Counted from the first letter of the stretch, positions 8,002 to 15,885 are shown. The stretch: 34,292 bases of DNA from Anaerolineaceae bacterium UBA700 (GCA_002298885.1 DBMK01000269.1:1-34292), one strand, 5' to 3'. Notes: a model not told the origin generated them from the letters alone. A program made the numbers and translations.

Positions 8002-9151
8002 CAATAGCCCCGCGGCCGCATTCACTGCATGGCCCGCGCCGCCGGAAGTAATAGCCCAATGCCGCCACCGCAAGCGCTATTCCCCAAACCGGGAACAGCA
8101 AGGTGGAGCCGAGCTGGAAGAATACTTCCACTACGAGTCTGAACCCTTCTACCCCGGTGGCCGCCAATGCACCCGCCATCTGGCTCAGGCTGGACCAAAT
8201 CCCCAGGCCGCCCACGATCAGCAGCACCGATACGATCGCTACCGGGACTACCGCCAGCGCCATGGGCACCCGGCGTCCCGCCAGGCCGATCATCCAGCGC
8301 GGGAATACCTCACCCCAGCGCTGCACCAGGCCGAGCGTGAGCAAGGCCCCCACCAGCCCGAAGGTCGCCAGGAAGAGCCCCGAGATCCACATGCCGCGCT
8401 CCTGGCCGCTGAGCCAGGCCTCCTCGCTCATCCCCAGCGGGAATCCCAGCGCCCAGGCGTACCGGGTGAAGCCGTAAAAGACCGGCGCCACCATCGACAC
8501 ATACACGGCGATCCGGCCCCAGTGTGCTGCGCGGGCTGGACTTGTCCAGCCTTCTGAGGCTTCTCGGCGTCCGCAGTATAGGCAGGCGTCCCCGCTGCGG
8601 TGGGCGTAGGCGACGGTAGCCACCAGCCACAGGAATCCGCCGGTGAGGCACAGCACCTGGTGGATCGTCGACCATTGAGTCACCCCCACAAGGTATTTCT
8701 GGCCGAACTCTCCGCCGCTCAAAAGGGCGCGCACGGCATAGGGGATATACCCGAACTGCACCAGCAGGTCGAGGCCGGTCATGAGCAGCAGCAGGGCTCC
8801 AGCGAGCAACGCGCCGGCAGTGATAAGCAGAGGCCGGAGCGCCCTGCTTCGAACACCGCGCAGCATCGCCGTTCCTGCCGCAACTGCGGGGATACCCGCC
8901 AAAATCACGACGCCCCAGGCCGCTCCTGGTCCGAACCGTCCGACCAGCGGCGCCATGGGGTCGGATACGGATTCCGGAGTAAACGGGAATCCGCTCCCGC
9001 CTGCCATCCAGTATATCCCCAGCGCTGCGTAGGCCAGCGACCACGCAACCGCCGCATACGGCGCCCAGCGCCGCCAGTCGCCAATTCCTGCGACGCGCGC
9101 CGGTGTGACATTGGCCATCTCGCTTCCTTTTACATAATCGATCTCGTTCAC
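7994..9151 (-). CDS. Multi-pass membrane protein with two CxxC pairs, function unknown
   Basis: The product is 385 residues with about nine or ten hydrophobic helices. A GTG start at 9149-9151 is chosen because AAGGAG lies six bases upstream; an internal ATG at residue 12 also has a GGAAG site and is an alternative. Two cytoplasmic-type CxxC pairs stand out: CLYCGRR in the central loop after helix five, and CSECGRG at the extreme C-terminus. Together they could form a zinc site or a redox centre. I do not recognise the family. The gene is monocistronic, convergent with the peptide transporter, and overlaps its last gene at the stop codons. Confidence 0.75.
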   Translation of the reverse strand: MNEIDYVKGSEMANVTPARVAGIGDWRRWAPYAAVAWSLAYAALGIYWMAGGSGFPFTPESVSDPMAPLVGRFGPGAAWGVVILAGIPAVAAGTAMLRGVRSRALRPLLITAGALLAGALLLLMTGLDLLVQFGYIPYAVRALLSGGEFGQKYLVGVTQWSTIHQVLCLTGGFLWLVATVAYAHRSGDACLYCGRREASEGWTSPARAAHWGRIAVYVSMVAPVFYGFTRYAWALGFPLGMSEEAWLSGQERGMWISGLFLATFGLVGALLTLGLVQRWGEVFPRWMIGLAGRRVPMALAVVPVAIVSVLLIVGGLGIWSSLSQMAGALAATGVEGFRLVVEVFFQLGSTLLFPVWGIALAVAALGYYFRRRGPCSECGRGAIVI

Positions 9152-9320
9152 GATTGCTCCTTGTTATTCATCTCATCTTCATCCAGGCGCGCCACCAATA
9201 GTCTATAGCAGACCGCCTGATCGGTTTCTGTCTATAGTTTAGCGCGCCGCCAGTCGGCCCGCATCTGCCAAAGGGATATACCGGGTTTATTTGTAGGGGT
9301 TAGCGAGAGGTGATAAATGC

Positions 9321-9388
9321 GTAGGTTGGGTTGAGGGGCGATAAGCCCGTGCAGCCATCAATTTCTACCGCCCCGAAACCCAACATCG
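9321..9388. repeat. Dispersed palindromic element, copy A
   Basis: The left end GTAGGTTGGGTTGAGGGGCG and the right end CGCCCCGAAACCCAACATCG are imperfect inverted repeats around a variable centre. Two more copies with the same organisation lie at 9493-9557 (inverted orientation) and 29590-29658. No ORF or transposase is associated. Confidence 0.65.
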
Positions 9389-9415
9389 GAATACAATTTA
9401 TAGGGCTAGTAAATA

Positions 9416-9448
9416 AGACTTCCGAAGATTGAAAATCTTCGGAAGTCT
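9416..9448 (-). terminator. Perfect 15-bp hairpin downstream of the dhaM fusion gene
   Basis: Bases 9416-9430 and 9434-9448 are exact inverted repeats with a 3-nt GAA loop. On the minus strand the hairpin is followed by CTTATTTAC, a modestly T-rich tail. It sits about 110 bp after the stop of the DhaM-HPr-EI gene and is the best candidate end for the glpA-sdh-dhaM transcript. Confidence 0.55.
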
Positions 9449-9492
9449 GTTATGGCGGACATTCGAATTCTATGCCTGATTGCATATTGCAA

Positions 9493-9557
9493 GATGTTGG
9501 GTTTCGGGGGAGTGGGTTCACTTTGCCTCGGCCGATGCTTCACCCCCTCAACCCAAT
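9493..9557. repeat. Dispersed palindromic element, copy B
   Basis: This copy begins GATGTTGGGTTTCGGGGG and ends CCCCCTCAACCCAATC, the same ends as copy A in reverse order. Its right end abuts the stop codon of the DhaM fusion gene (9558). The centre is unrelated in sequence to copies A and C, so conservation is restricted to the pairing ends. Confidence 0.6.
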
Positions 9558-12068
9558 CTATGGGTTATTTTTCGCCAGTGTGCGTGCCTCTCCCGCATTC
9601 CGCGTCGCCAAAACCTTCTGTGCAAACACCTGCGCCTCGCCATAATCCAGCTCGCGCACGATGGACTTGATGCGCGGGATGCCGGCGGAATTGAGGCTCA
9701 GCTCGTCCACCCCCAGGCCCACCAGCACCGGGGCGGCCATTGGGTCGCCGGCCAGTTCGCCGCACACGCCAACCCATTTGCCGCGGGCGTGGGCCGCTTC
9801 CACGACTTTCTTGATCAGCGCCAGCACCGCCGGGTGCAGGGCGTCGCTCAGGTAGGTCAGCGCCGGGTTGCCGCGCTCGGCCGCCAGCGTGTATTGGGTC
9901 AAATCGTTGGTGCCGATGCTGAAAAAGTCGACGTGCTCGGCCAGGCTCTCGCTGAGCAGCGCCGCCGCCGGGATTTCGACCATGATCCCGGTCTGGATCG
10001 GCCACTGGTGCTCGATCTCGGCCTCCGTCAGCTCGCGGTGCACGTCGTCGACGAACTGCCTGGCCTGCAGCACCTCCTCGATGCTGGCCACCATGGGGAA
10101 CATGATCCTGAAATTGCCTTCCGCGCCGGCCCGCAGCACCGCCCGCAGTTGGGTCTTGAACAGCTCGGTCTCCTTGAAGCACAGGCGGATGGCACGCACG
10201 CCCAGGAAGGGGTTGGACTCGGCTGGCTGGTTGAGGTAGGGCAGCTCCTTATCGCCGCCCGCGTCCAGCGTGCGCACGATCACCGGCAGGCGCTTCATCG
10301 TCTTGGCGATGGCGGCCAGCGCCTGGTACTGCTCGCTTTCGTCCGGGGGCGTGGTGCGGGTCAGGAAGAGGAATTCGGTGCGCAGCAGGCCGATGCCCTC
10401 GGCGCCGTTGTTGAGTGCCATCTCGGTGTCCTTGAGACTGCCAACGTTGGCCACCACTTCCACCCGGTGCCCATCCCGTGTGATTGCCAAATCCTGGCTG
10501 CTCTGCTGCAGCTCCTTGAGCCGTTCCAGCCATGCCTGGCGCTGGGCTTGCAGTTCGGCCAGCTTTTCGCCGCTGGGGGTCGTCCACACCCGGCCGCTGA
10601 ACCCATCAATGCCGATGGTCGTATCCACCGGCGCCGCCTCCAGGCTCTGGCTGGCCCCGGTCACCGCCGGAATGCCCATCGCCCGCGCCAGGATGGCGCT
10701 GTGCGAGGTAGGCCCGCCAGCCACGGTAATCAGCCCCAGGATTTTCCCCATATCCAGCGCCGCGGTCTGGGTGGGGGTCAGCTCGGCCGCAAATAAGATT
10801 GAAGGTACTTTCAGTTCCGGGGTCTCGACTTCAGCCTTGCCAGCCAGGGCGTTCAGCACCTGGTCTCCCAGGCCGGTGATGTCGGCGGCCCGCTGGCGCA
10901 GGTAGGGGTCTTCCAGGTCCAGGTAGCTCTTTTTGACCGCCCCGATGGCTTGATCCCAGGCCGCCGCCTCGTTGAGCTTGTTCTCAAAAATGAGCCGGCG
11001 CGCCTGCTCCAGCAGGTCCGGGTCCTGTAAGATCAACAGGTGTGCGTCGAAGATGGCCGCGTTGCCTTCGCCCAGGCTGCGCGCCACCAGCTTGCGCTGC
11101 TCGCTCACCGACTTTTGCACCAAGGCAATCGCCTGCTGCAAATGAGCCCAGGCCGCTTCGGGGTTGGCGGTCGGCTCGGTAGGCACCACGGGCAGGGCGC
11201 TGCGCATGTGCGCCAGCGGTCCCACCGCGTACCCTTCGGAGATCGGCACAGCCTGCAGGTAGCCATCTCCGGCTTCGGCTGGGGCCGGCGTCTGCGGCGC
11301 GGCTGCAACCGGCACGGCTGCGCTGGTCGGCTCACCAAAGGCCTCTTCAACCAGCCGGCTGAGCGCATCGAGCGCCTTTTGCCCCTCGCGTCCGCTGGCC
11401 AGGATAGTGATCTTATCCCCGCCAACAGCCCCCAGCGTAGCCAGACTGTTCAAGCTCTTGGCCTGAACCGGCCCCTTGCCGGAAGTCTCATTGATAACCT
11501 GGATGTTGGCGTCGAAGGAAGCCGCCATCTGCACGAAGCGCGCCGCCGGGCGGGCGTGCAGCCCGTGCTGGTTCTTCAATACCAGGGTTACCTTCTGGCT
11601 GCCTTCGAGCGGCGCTTCGACTGGCGCCGCGGCTGTGGTCGCTGCTGGCGCTTCCTCAGGCAGGCCCAACTGCTCGCGCTTTGGCTGCAGCGCCTGCAAG
11701 GCCTCTTTGCACACAGTCTCGGCGTCGCTGCCCAGGCCGATCTGCACCGCCGCGGCAATGCTGCCCTCCACGATGGGCGCGCCGCAGAAATGCACTCCCG
11801 CCGCCATCTCCGGCGGCAGCAGGTCCAGCGCCATCTGGGCGCTGAGGATGGCGCTGCCCAGGTCCATTAAAACGACTACTCCCGCAGGGGAGTAGACGGA
11901 TTGGATGGCTTCCATGATTTGAACTGCGTCCGTCCCAAATTCGCTCCGGTCCGAGCCGACGCCGGCCGCGGTTGCCAGGGGGAACTCCGCGTTGGCAACC
12001 TGGCGCACCAGCTCGCGGAGCGAATCCGCCAGGGCCCGGCTGTGCGAGACGATCACCATTCCAACCAT
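9558..12068 (-). CDS. dhaM: DhaM-HPr-Enzyme I fusion: PEP-dependent phosphoryl donor for dihydroxyacetone kinase
   Basis: The 836-residue protein carries three PTS modules. Residues 1-135 are the EIIA-Man-like DhaM domain with active His9 in VIVSHS. After an Ala/Pro linker, residues 158-245 are HPr with His171 in GLHARPA. From about 270 to the end is a complete Enzyme I: phosphohistidine His456 in GGPTSHSAILAR, the PEP-binding barrel (GIGLLRTEF, GGDKELPYL, FFSIGTNDLTQY) and catalytic Cys769 in GVCGELAGD. It can therefore take phosphate from PEP and relay it His456 to His171 to His9 to the ADP held by DhaL. E. coli DhaM has the same module order, but its EI portion is only a fragment. The gene is the last of the glpA-sdhBCD-dhaM unit, 13 bp after the second anchor gene, while its partners dhaK and dhaL lie 6 kb upstream. 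Confidence 0.93.
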   Translation of the reverse strand: MVGMVIVSHSRALADSLRELVRQVANAEFPLATAAGVGSDRSEFGTDAVQIMEAIQSVYSPAGVVVLMDLGSAILSAQMALDLLPPEMAAGVHFCGAPIVEGSIAAAVQIGLGSDAETVCKEALQALQPKREQLGLPEEAPAATTAAAPVEAPLEGSQKVTLVLKNQHGLHARPAARFVQMAASFDANIQVINETSGKGPVQAKSLNSLATLGAVGGDKITILASGREGQKALDALSRLVEEAFGEPTSAAVPVAAAPQTPAPAEAGDGYLQAVPISEGYAVGPLAHMRSALPVVPTEPTANPEAAWAHLQQAIALVQKSVSEQRKLVARSLGEGNAAIFDAHLLILQDPDLLEQARRLIFENKLNEAAAWDQAIGAVKKSYLDLEDPYLRQRAADITGLGDQVLNALAGKAEVETPELKVPSILFAAELTPTQTAALDMGKILGLITVAGGPTSHSAILARAMGIPAVTGASQSLEAAPVDTTIGIDGFSGRVWTTPSGEKLAELQAQRQAWLERLKELQQSSQDLAITRDGHRVEVVANVGSLKDTEMALNNGAEGIGLLRTEFLFLTRTTPPDESEQYQALAAIAKTMKRLPVIVRTLDAGGDKELPYLNQPAESNPFLGVRAIRLCFKETELFKTQLRAVLRAGAEGNFRIMFPMVASIEEVLQARQFVDDVHRELTEAEIEHQWPIQTGIMVEIPAAALLSESLAEHVDFFSIGTNDLTQYTLAAERGNPALTYLSDALHPAVLALIKKVVEAAHARGKWVGVCGELAGDPMAAPVLVGLGVDELSLNSAGIPRIKSIVRELDYGEAQVFAQKVLATRNAGEARTLAKNNP

Positions 12069-12081
12069 AGAGGCCTGCTTT

Positions 12082-12462
12082 CTAGCCTGCCGCGCCTTTC
12101 GAAGCGATGGCCAGGATCAACCAGATTCCGTAAACGATTGCCGCCAGGCCAACCACCATGAAGAGCCAGTTGATGCCGGTGAGCACGGCGCGGGTCGGCT
12201 TAAGGTCCAGCAGGATGCCGCGCAGCCCGATCAGCGCATGCGAGACGACGAAGACCACGAACAGGATCTCCATGATCGGGATGATCGGATTCTGGTAATA
12301 CTTGATCACGTCTGCATAGGAGAGCAGCCCGGTGGGGGCTACCAGATGGTTGACGACGAAATGCACGCCGAGGATGACGATAATCAGCACCCCCGTGGCC
12401 GCTTTAATAAACCACAGCCAGGTGCCTTCGCCAGATTTGGGTCCGTAGAGCGATTTTTCCAT
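12082..12462 (-). CDS. SdhD-like membrane anchor subunit (cytochrome b type)
   Basis: This 126-residue protein has three membrane helices. The third-helix-side motif SHALIGLRGILLDLKPT (His75) matches the SdhD heme-ligand segment HAWIGMWQVLTDYVKP of E. coli. Two further histidines, His34 and His39 (GVHFVVNHL), lie in the first helix and could ligate a second heme, as in two-anchor, diheme type A enzymes. AAAGGA precedes the start. It is fourth in the operon after glpA, the sdhB-like gene and the sdhC-like gene, with a 40-bp gap from the last. Its expected role is quinone reduction together with the SdhC-like subunit, taking electrons from the iron-sulfur subunit. Confidence 0.82.
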   Translation of the reverse strand: MEKSLYGPKSGEGTWLWFIKAATGVLIIVILGVHFVVNHLVAPTGLLSYADVIKYYQNPIIPIMEILFVVFVVSHALIGLRGILLDLKPTRAVLTGINWLFMVVGLAAIVYGIWLILAIASKGAAG

Positions 12463-12502
12463 AGGAGTTTCCTTTACCCGTTTCGAGTTCCGAATGCCGC
12501 CA

Positions 12503-12895
12503 TCACGCCCCGAACATGCGCACGGCGAAGTACAGGCTGATGACCACGGCGATCGAAATCAGCCCGATCAGCAGTTGTTTCTGGTAGCGGTTGCCGATCC
12601 CCAGGCTGTTCAAGACGATGCGAATGCCGTTCAGACCGTGCATGACGCCGGCAGTCACCACCAGCACTTCCCCAAAGGTGAACAGGGGGTTGTGAATGGT
12701 GGCGATGAAGTTATCATAACCGCCAGGGCCTCCAGCCAACTGGCTGAGGACGATGAGGTGCATGGACAGGTAAAGGGTGAGGCCCAGTGCGGTAATGCGG
12801 TTGAGGATGAACCCCAGATAATTGACCGAGCGGGCGCGCGGGTCGAACCATTTGACGGCCCGGATCAAGGGGGATTGCCTGGTGATTTCGCTCAT
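12503..12895 (-). CDS. SdhC-like membrane anchor subunit (cytochrome b556 type)
   Basis: The 130-residue protein has three predicted helices. RITALGLTLYLSMHLIVL (His46) and GVMHGLNGIRIVL (His86) are the classical heme-ligand regions of SdhC-type anchors; the second corresponds to YHVVVGIRH in E. coli SdhC. The N-terminal RSVNYLGFILNR is like the segment that packs against the iron-sulfur subunit. The start overlaps the stop of the iron-sulfur gene as ATGA, with GGAGG seven bases upstream. This strict coupling supports one complex. Together with the SdhD-like protein it should bind quinone and probably two b hemes. Confidence 0.83.
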   Translation of the reverse strand: MSEITRQSPLIRAVKWFDPRARSVNYLGFILNRITALGLTLYLSMHLIVLSQLAGGPGGYDNFIATIHNPLFTFGEVLVVTAGVMHGLNGIRIVLNSLGIGNRYQKQLLIGLISIAVVISLYFAVRMFGA

Positions 12896-13665
12896 TTGCT
12901 GGCCTCCATCGTGTCGATTTTCTTTGCAGTTGAACCGCCAAATAGTCTTCTAAAGCGTGTCGCAATCGCCTGTTTGCGCAGGTCCATAATCCGCCAGCCG
13001 GGGTCCACATTTGACGGGCAGACCGCGGTGCATTCGAAGGCGCTGTGGCAGCGCCAGATGCCGTCCTCGCAGTCGACCAGCCGGTACACTGCCTCGTCGT
13101 TCTGGATCCCGTGCTGGTGCGCGCCGGCCAAAACCGCCGGACCCAGGTATTCCGGGGAAGAGGCGGTAATCGGGCAGGCGCTGATGCACAACCCGCACTC
13201 GATGCAGTCCGAAAGGCGGATGAAATCCTCGCCGCGCTGCACCGGCCCGGCGGGCCGCAGCTCTGGTTGGATGGCTTCGTTGCAGTCCGAATTGACCGAA
13301 CGCTGCCCCACCTTGTCCATGCGAGTGTACAGAACCCCCATGTCCACCGCCAGGTCGCTGACCACCGGGAAATTACGCATCGGCTCTACCTTAACCACCC
13401 CGCCGTCGTGGGTAACGTCTTTAATGGGGGTGATGCAGGTCAGCTTTTCGACCCCGTTGACGCGCATACCGCAGGCGCCGCAGGTGGAATGGTGGCAGGC
13501 GTGCCGGAAGACCAGCGTGCGGTCGTGGTAAGCCCAGATACGCTCGACCGCATCCAGTACATATTCGTCCGGATCGACCTCTAGCTTGAAATTATCAAAA
13601 TGGGGGGATGCTTCTTCCTTTTTTCGCGATACTTGGAAAGTGACGTTCCACTTGGTCTGGCTCAT
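12892..13665 (-). CDS. SdhB/FrdB-like iron-sulfur subunit, linked to GlpA rather than SdhA
   Basis: The 257-residue protein shows the complete SdhB cysteine pattern. The N-terminal [2Fe-2S] domain has Cys57, 62, 65 and 77 (CHHSTCGACGMRVNG). The C-terminal domain has Cys154, 157, 160 and 164 (CIECGLCISACP) and then Cys206, 212 and 216 (CHSAFECTAVCP), as expected for [4Fe-4S] and [3Fe-4S] clusters. It is not GlpC, which has CCG domains and no plant-type [2Fe-2S] domain. The AAGGAG site and start lie 10 bp after the stop of glpA, and no sdhA is present in the window. The inferred role is to carry electrons from the FAD of GlpA to the heme/quinone anchor. A shared use with an SdhA encoded elsewhere cannot be excluded. 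Confidence 0.88.
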   Translation of the reverse strand: MSQTKWNVTFQVSRKKEEASPHFDNFKLEVDPDEYVLDAVERIWAYHDRTLVFRHACHHSTCGACGMRVNGVEKLTCITPIKDVTHDGGVVKVEPMRNFPVVSDLAVDMGVLYTRMDKVGQRSVNSDCNEAIQPELRPAGPVQRGEDFIRLSDCIECGLCISACPITASSPEYLGPAVLAGAHQHGIQNDEAVYRLVDCEDGIWRCHSAFECTAVCPSNVDPGWRIMDLRKQAIATRFRRLFGGSTAKKIDTMEASK

Positions 13666-13675
13666 TGAAGGCTCC

Positions 13676-14842
13676 TTAATTGTTCTGGTAATAAGCGCGG
13701 TATGAAAGCAGTGGCGTATCTTTGGTCGTGCAAACGGCTTGTATGCCCAGCTTGGCGCAAACCATGTCGGCCGTTTTTTCCGCCATTTGCCGCAGAGTCG
13801 TGGCTTTTCCGCCGGTAATGGTTACCAGTCCTTCAATGCCATCCGATTCTTTATGGTCGAAGCATTTAAACGTGCGGGCGATGCTGCGTCCCGCCGACCC
13901 CTTGCCGATCAGCGGGCGGGTGGCCATGTACACGCCGCGCGGGTTGGCCTTGCGGATGCCCGGCACCAGCTCCGAACCGCGTTCCAGCATCATATTGACC
14001 TGTTCGTCGACCACCGGCACGTAATCCAGGTCGGTCACCGAGAAGCTTGACGTTCCCACCACTAGCATACGGCGCTGTGGCACGATAATGTCGCCATCGC
14101 CGGGTTTGTTCAGGCGATTGACGCAGCGCTGGACCAGGCGCTGGTCGTAGGCCACCATCACACCCGGGGTGGGGTTGATCGGCACGTGGGCGCCAGCTTG
14201 GGAAGTAATCTCGCCGACCCAGGCGCCGGTGGCGTTGACCACCATGTCCGCATACAGCTCCTCGCGCACGTTCGAAGCCCGGTCCAGCACCTTTACGCCC
14301 TTAACGTTGCGCTGGCCGTCGATAATTAGCTGTTCCATCTCGGTAAAGGTGCGGAATTTGGCGCCGTTCTTTTTGGCCGTCCCCGCAAAAGCCAGCGCCA
14401 GGCGCAGTGGATCGAACGTCCCGTCCGGCACGGTAAAAGCGGCGATCACCCCCGGGTTAATGTTGGGCTCCATTGCCAGGACCTGTTTGGGTGTGAGCTG
14501 CTCGATCGGAATGTGGCAGGCATTGCAGCCCTCGATGAAATCCTCGGCGAAAGCCAGGTCGCTGTCGTCGAGGGCGATGAACAACCCGCCGTTGGGCTCG
14601 ATGACCTGCGGCACGATCTTGCGCAAGATCATGTTCTCGTCGATGCATTCGATGGCGGATTCCTGGTCGCTTACGGCGTAACGCCCCCCGCTGTGCAGCA
14701 ATCCGTGAGTCCTCCCCGAGGTGCCGTTGGCGATATCGCCGCGCTCAACGACCGTAACATCAAAACCGCGTAAAGCCAGGTCGTGAGCCGTGGCAACCCC
14801 CGTAAAGCCGGCCCCAATCACAATTACTTTCGGCTTACTCAT
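13676..14842 (-). CDS. glpA: FAD-dependent glycerol-3-phosphate dehydrogenase, GlpA type without the BFD domain
   Basis: This flavoprotein oxidises sn-glycerol-3-phosphate to DHAP. It has an N-terminal FAD dinucleotide fold (VIVIGAGFTG, then VVERGD) and the GlpA/GlpD substrate region SGRTHGLLHSGGRYA. The DAO core continues to LVTITGGKATTLRQMAEKTAD. It stops shortly after CTTKDTPL, where E. coli GlpA (CTTADTAL) continues into a BFD-like [2Fe-2S] domain, so the 388-residue protein lacks that module. No GlpB or GlpC is adjacent; an SdhB-like gene follows after 10 bp. The second ATG (14840-14842) is chosen because AAGGAG is seven bases before it; the first ATG is only one base from the same site. 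It heads the operon behind a promoter-like TATAAT. Confidence 0.9.
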   Translation of the reverse strand: MSKPKVIVIGAGFTGVATAHDLALRGFDVTVVERGDIANGTSGRTHGLLHSGGRYAVSDQESAIECIDENMILRKIVPQVIEPNGGLFIALDDSDLAFAEDFIEGCNACHIPIEQLTPKQVLAMEPNINPGVIAAFTVPDGTFDPLRLALAFAGTAKKNGAKFRTFTEMEQLIIDGQRNVKGVKVLDRASNVREELYADMVVNATGAWVGEITSQAGAHVPINPTPGVMVAYDQRLVQRCVNRLNKPGDGDIIVPQRRMLVVGTSSFSVTDLDYVPVVDEQVNMMLERGSELVPGIRKANPRGVYMATRPLIGKGSAGRSIARTFKCFDHKESDGIEGLVTITGGKATTLRQMAEKTADMVCAKLGIQAVCTTKDTPLLSYRAYYQNN

Positions 14843-14902
14843 AGACATACTCCTTGCGTAATTTATTCAGAACATTGTGCAGGATTGTCTGATCTATTCA
14901 CA

Positions 14903-14932
14903 ATTATATTCCACGCGGCCCGGTCTGGCGAA
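14903..14932 (-). promoter_or_regulatory. Candidate promoter of the glpA-sdh-dhaM operon
   Basis: A perfect TATAAT lies at 14903-14908 (read on the minus strand), with a weak TTCGCC at 14927-14932 and an 18-bp spacer. Transcription would begin near 14896, leaving a leader of about 53 nt. Just downstream is a short inverted repeat, ATTGT and ACAAT separated by 11 bases, around 14884-14905. It overlaps the start region and could be an operator. Confidence 0.45.
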
Positions 14933-14946
14933 GGTTTTAGGCGGAA

Positions 14947-15528
14947 TTAATCGGCGCAGCTCGGGCAGGACGAGACTTCGTGGACGTACTCGAATACGGC
15001 AGGGGTTAATTCCTCAGCCGGGCCGGGAATGAAACCTGCCGCCCCGCACCAGCAGGCATACCAGCCCATCTTCACAGCTTCAAACGGCACGCGCTCCGCA
15101 TGCAGGTCGATTACTTCCACCCCCATCCTCCAGCGCGCATTGGTGATCAGCCGCCGGCAGCCTGCGTCCTTCAATTTTGCAGCGAACTGCTTGAAATGAG
15201 TGCAGTGGCGCATCAACAGCACGCCAACACTAATATCGCTCGGAAAAGGGAGCCGTAGCGCGTCGCCGCACACAACAGTCAGGTTGAGCGGCAGGCCCAG
15301 CGAAGGTTTGGACAACGCGCGGCCGATAATATCAGAATGAATTTCGATTGCCAGAACCCGACGTGCGATGGGCGCCATCTGCCGCGCCAGGCGCAGGTCC
15401 CCGGCGCCAATTTCAAGCACGCAATCGTCCGCCCGGATGGCCTGCAGGACGATATCGTACGTCGGCTGGTCGTAGGGAGCCCACATCAACTCCCAGTTTG
15501 AATTGCTCCGCAGCAAATCCACGTCCAT
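14947..15528 (-). CDS. Class I SAM-dependent methyltransferase-like protein
   Basis: The 193-residue protein has SAM-binding motif I VLEIGAGDLRLA at about residues 36-47, an acidic motif II residue in VLAIEIHSDII, and a GDALRLPF motif typical of motif III. The second half is unusual, with several cysteines (CWCGAAG and a final CPSCAD), so a metal site is possible. The substrate is unknown. A GGGGA site precedes the start weakly. The gene lies between the small membrane-protein gene and glpA on the same strand, but the glpA promoter-like region separates it from glpA. It is probably unrelated to glycerol metabolism. Confidence 0.7.
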   Translation of the reverse strand: MDVDLLRSNSNWELMWAPYDQPTYDIVLQAIRADDCVLEIGAGDLRLARQMAPIARRVLAIEIHSDIIGRALSKPSLGLPLNLTVVCGDALRLPFPSDISVGVLLMRHCTHFKQFAAKLKDAGCRRLITNARWRMGVEVIDLHAERVPFEAVKMGWYACWCGAAGFIPGPAEELTPAVFEYVHEVSSCPSCAD

Positions 15529-15564
15529 ACAGTGTCCCCGGCCAGGTGATCACCAGGCTGGGGT

Positions 15565-15885
15565 TCAGCGCCGCAGCCAACGATAGAACAACTGGGAAAG
15601 GAAAAAAATGGCCCAAATAACTGCCCCGTAGAGCAAGGCGTACCCGATCCCCTCCAGCCAACCGACTACGGGCACGTACTGGATGGCGGTCAGCACGGCC
15701 ATGCCGACGCTGCAAACCGTAATAATGATAACGCCAGTGCGGAACGAGATCCACGGCGTCAGGCCGGTCCCCGAAACGGTCTTCGACGCTGCGGCCGGCT
15801 TGGCCGGCTTCACCGGCTCGGCCGGTTGAGCGTCGGCGCCTTTCCTGCCCTTCAATTCTTTAATCTTGTCGGTCTTCTTCGACAT
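15565..15885 (-). CDS. Small membrane protein with a Lys/Ala/Pro-rich head
   Basis: The frame is open further upstream, but the start at 15883-15885 (MSKKTDKIKELKG) is preferred because AGGAG lies six bases before it. The 106-residue product has a charged, Ala/Pro/Lys-rich N-terminal part of about 45 residues. Two membrane helices follow (TGVIIITVCSVGMAVLTAI, and a second around GIGYALLYGAVIWAIFF), then an Arg-rich end. I do not recognise a family. It lies between glpK and the methyltransferase gene, 36 bp before the latter, and may be cotranscribed with it. Confidence 0.6.
   Translation of the reverse strand: MSKKTDKIKELKGRKGADAQPAEPVKPAKPAAASKTVSGTGLTPWISFRTGVIIITVCSVGMAVLTAIQYVPVVGWLEGIGYALLYGAVIWAIFFLSQLFYRWLRR

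Larger units (their letters stand above)
9152..9557. other. 406-bp gene-free spacer holding palindromic repeats
   Basis: No plausible gene was seen here. The spacer contains two copies of a GC-rich palindromic element (9321-9388 and 9493-9557) and a perfect 15-bp hairpin (9416-9448). It also has a duplicated GTCTATAG at 9201-9208 and 9230-9237, upstream of the membrane-protein gene that starts at 9151. The duplicated octamer may be a regulator site or part of that gene's promoter; no clean -35/-10 pair could be defined. Confidence 0.5.

Noticed and set aside
9321..9557. CRISPR-like repeats
   Set aside because: The repeated units are palindromes in opposite orientations with unequal spacing and are found next to unrelated genes; there is no regular repeat-spacer pattern and no cas gene.
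9480..10796. 438-residue plus-strand ORF opposite Enzyme I
   Set aside because: Antisense shadow; it also runs through a palindromic element and lacks any family motif.
12082..13665. Ordinary succinate dehydrogenase operon
   Set aside because: The iron-sulfur and anchor genes look like sdhBCD, but the flavoprotein gene 10 bp upstream is GlpA (glycerol-3-phosphate/DAO type), not SdhA, and no SdhA is present in the window.
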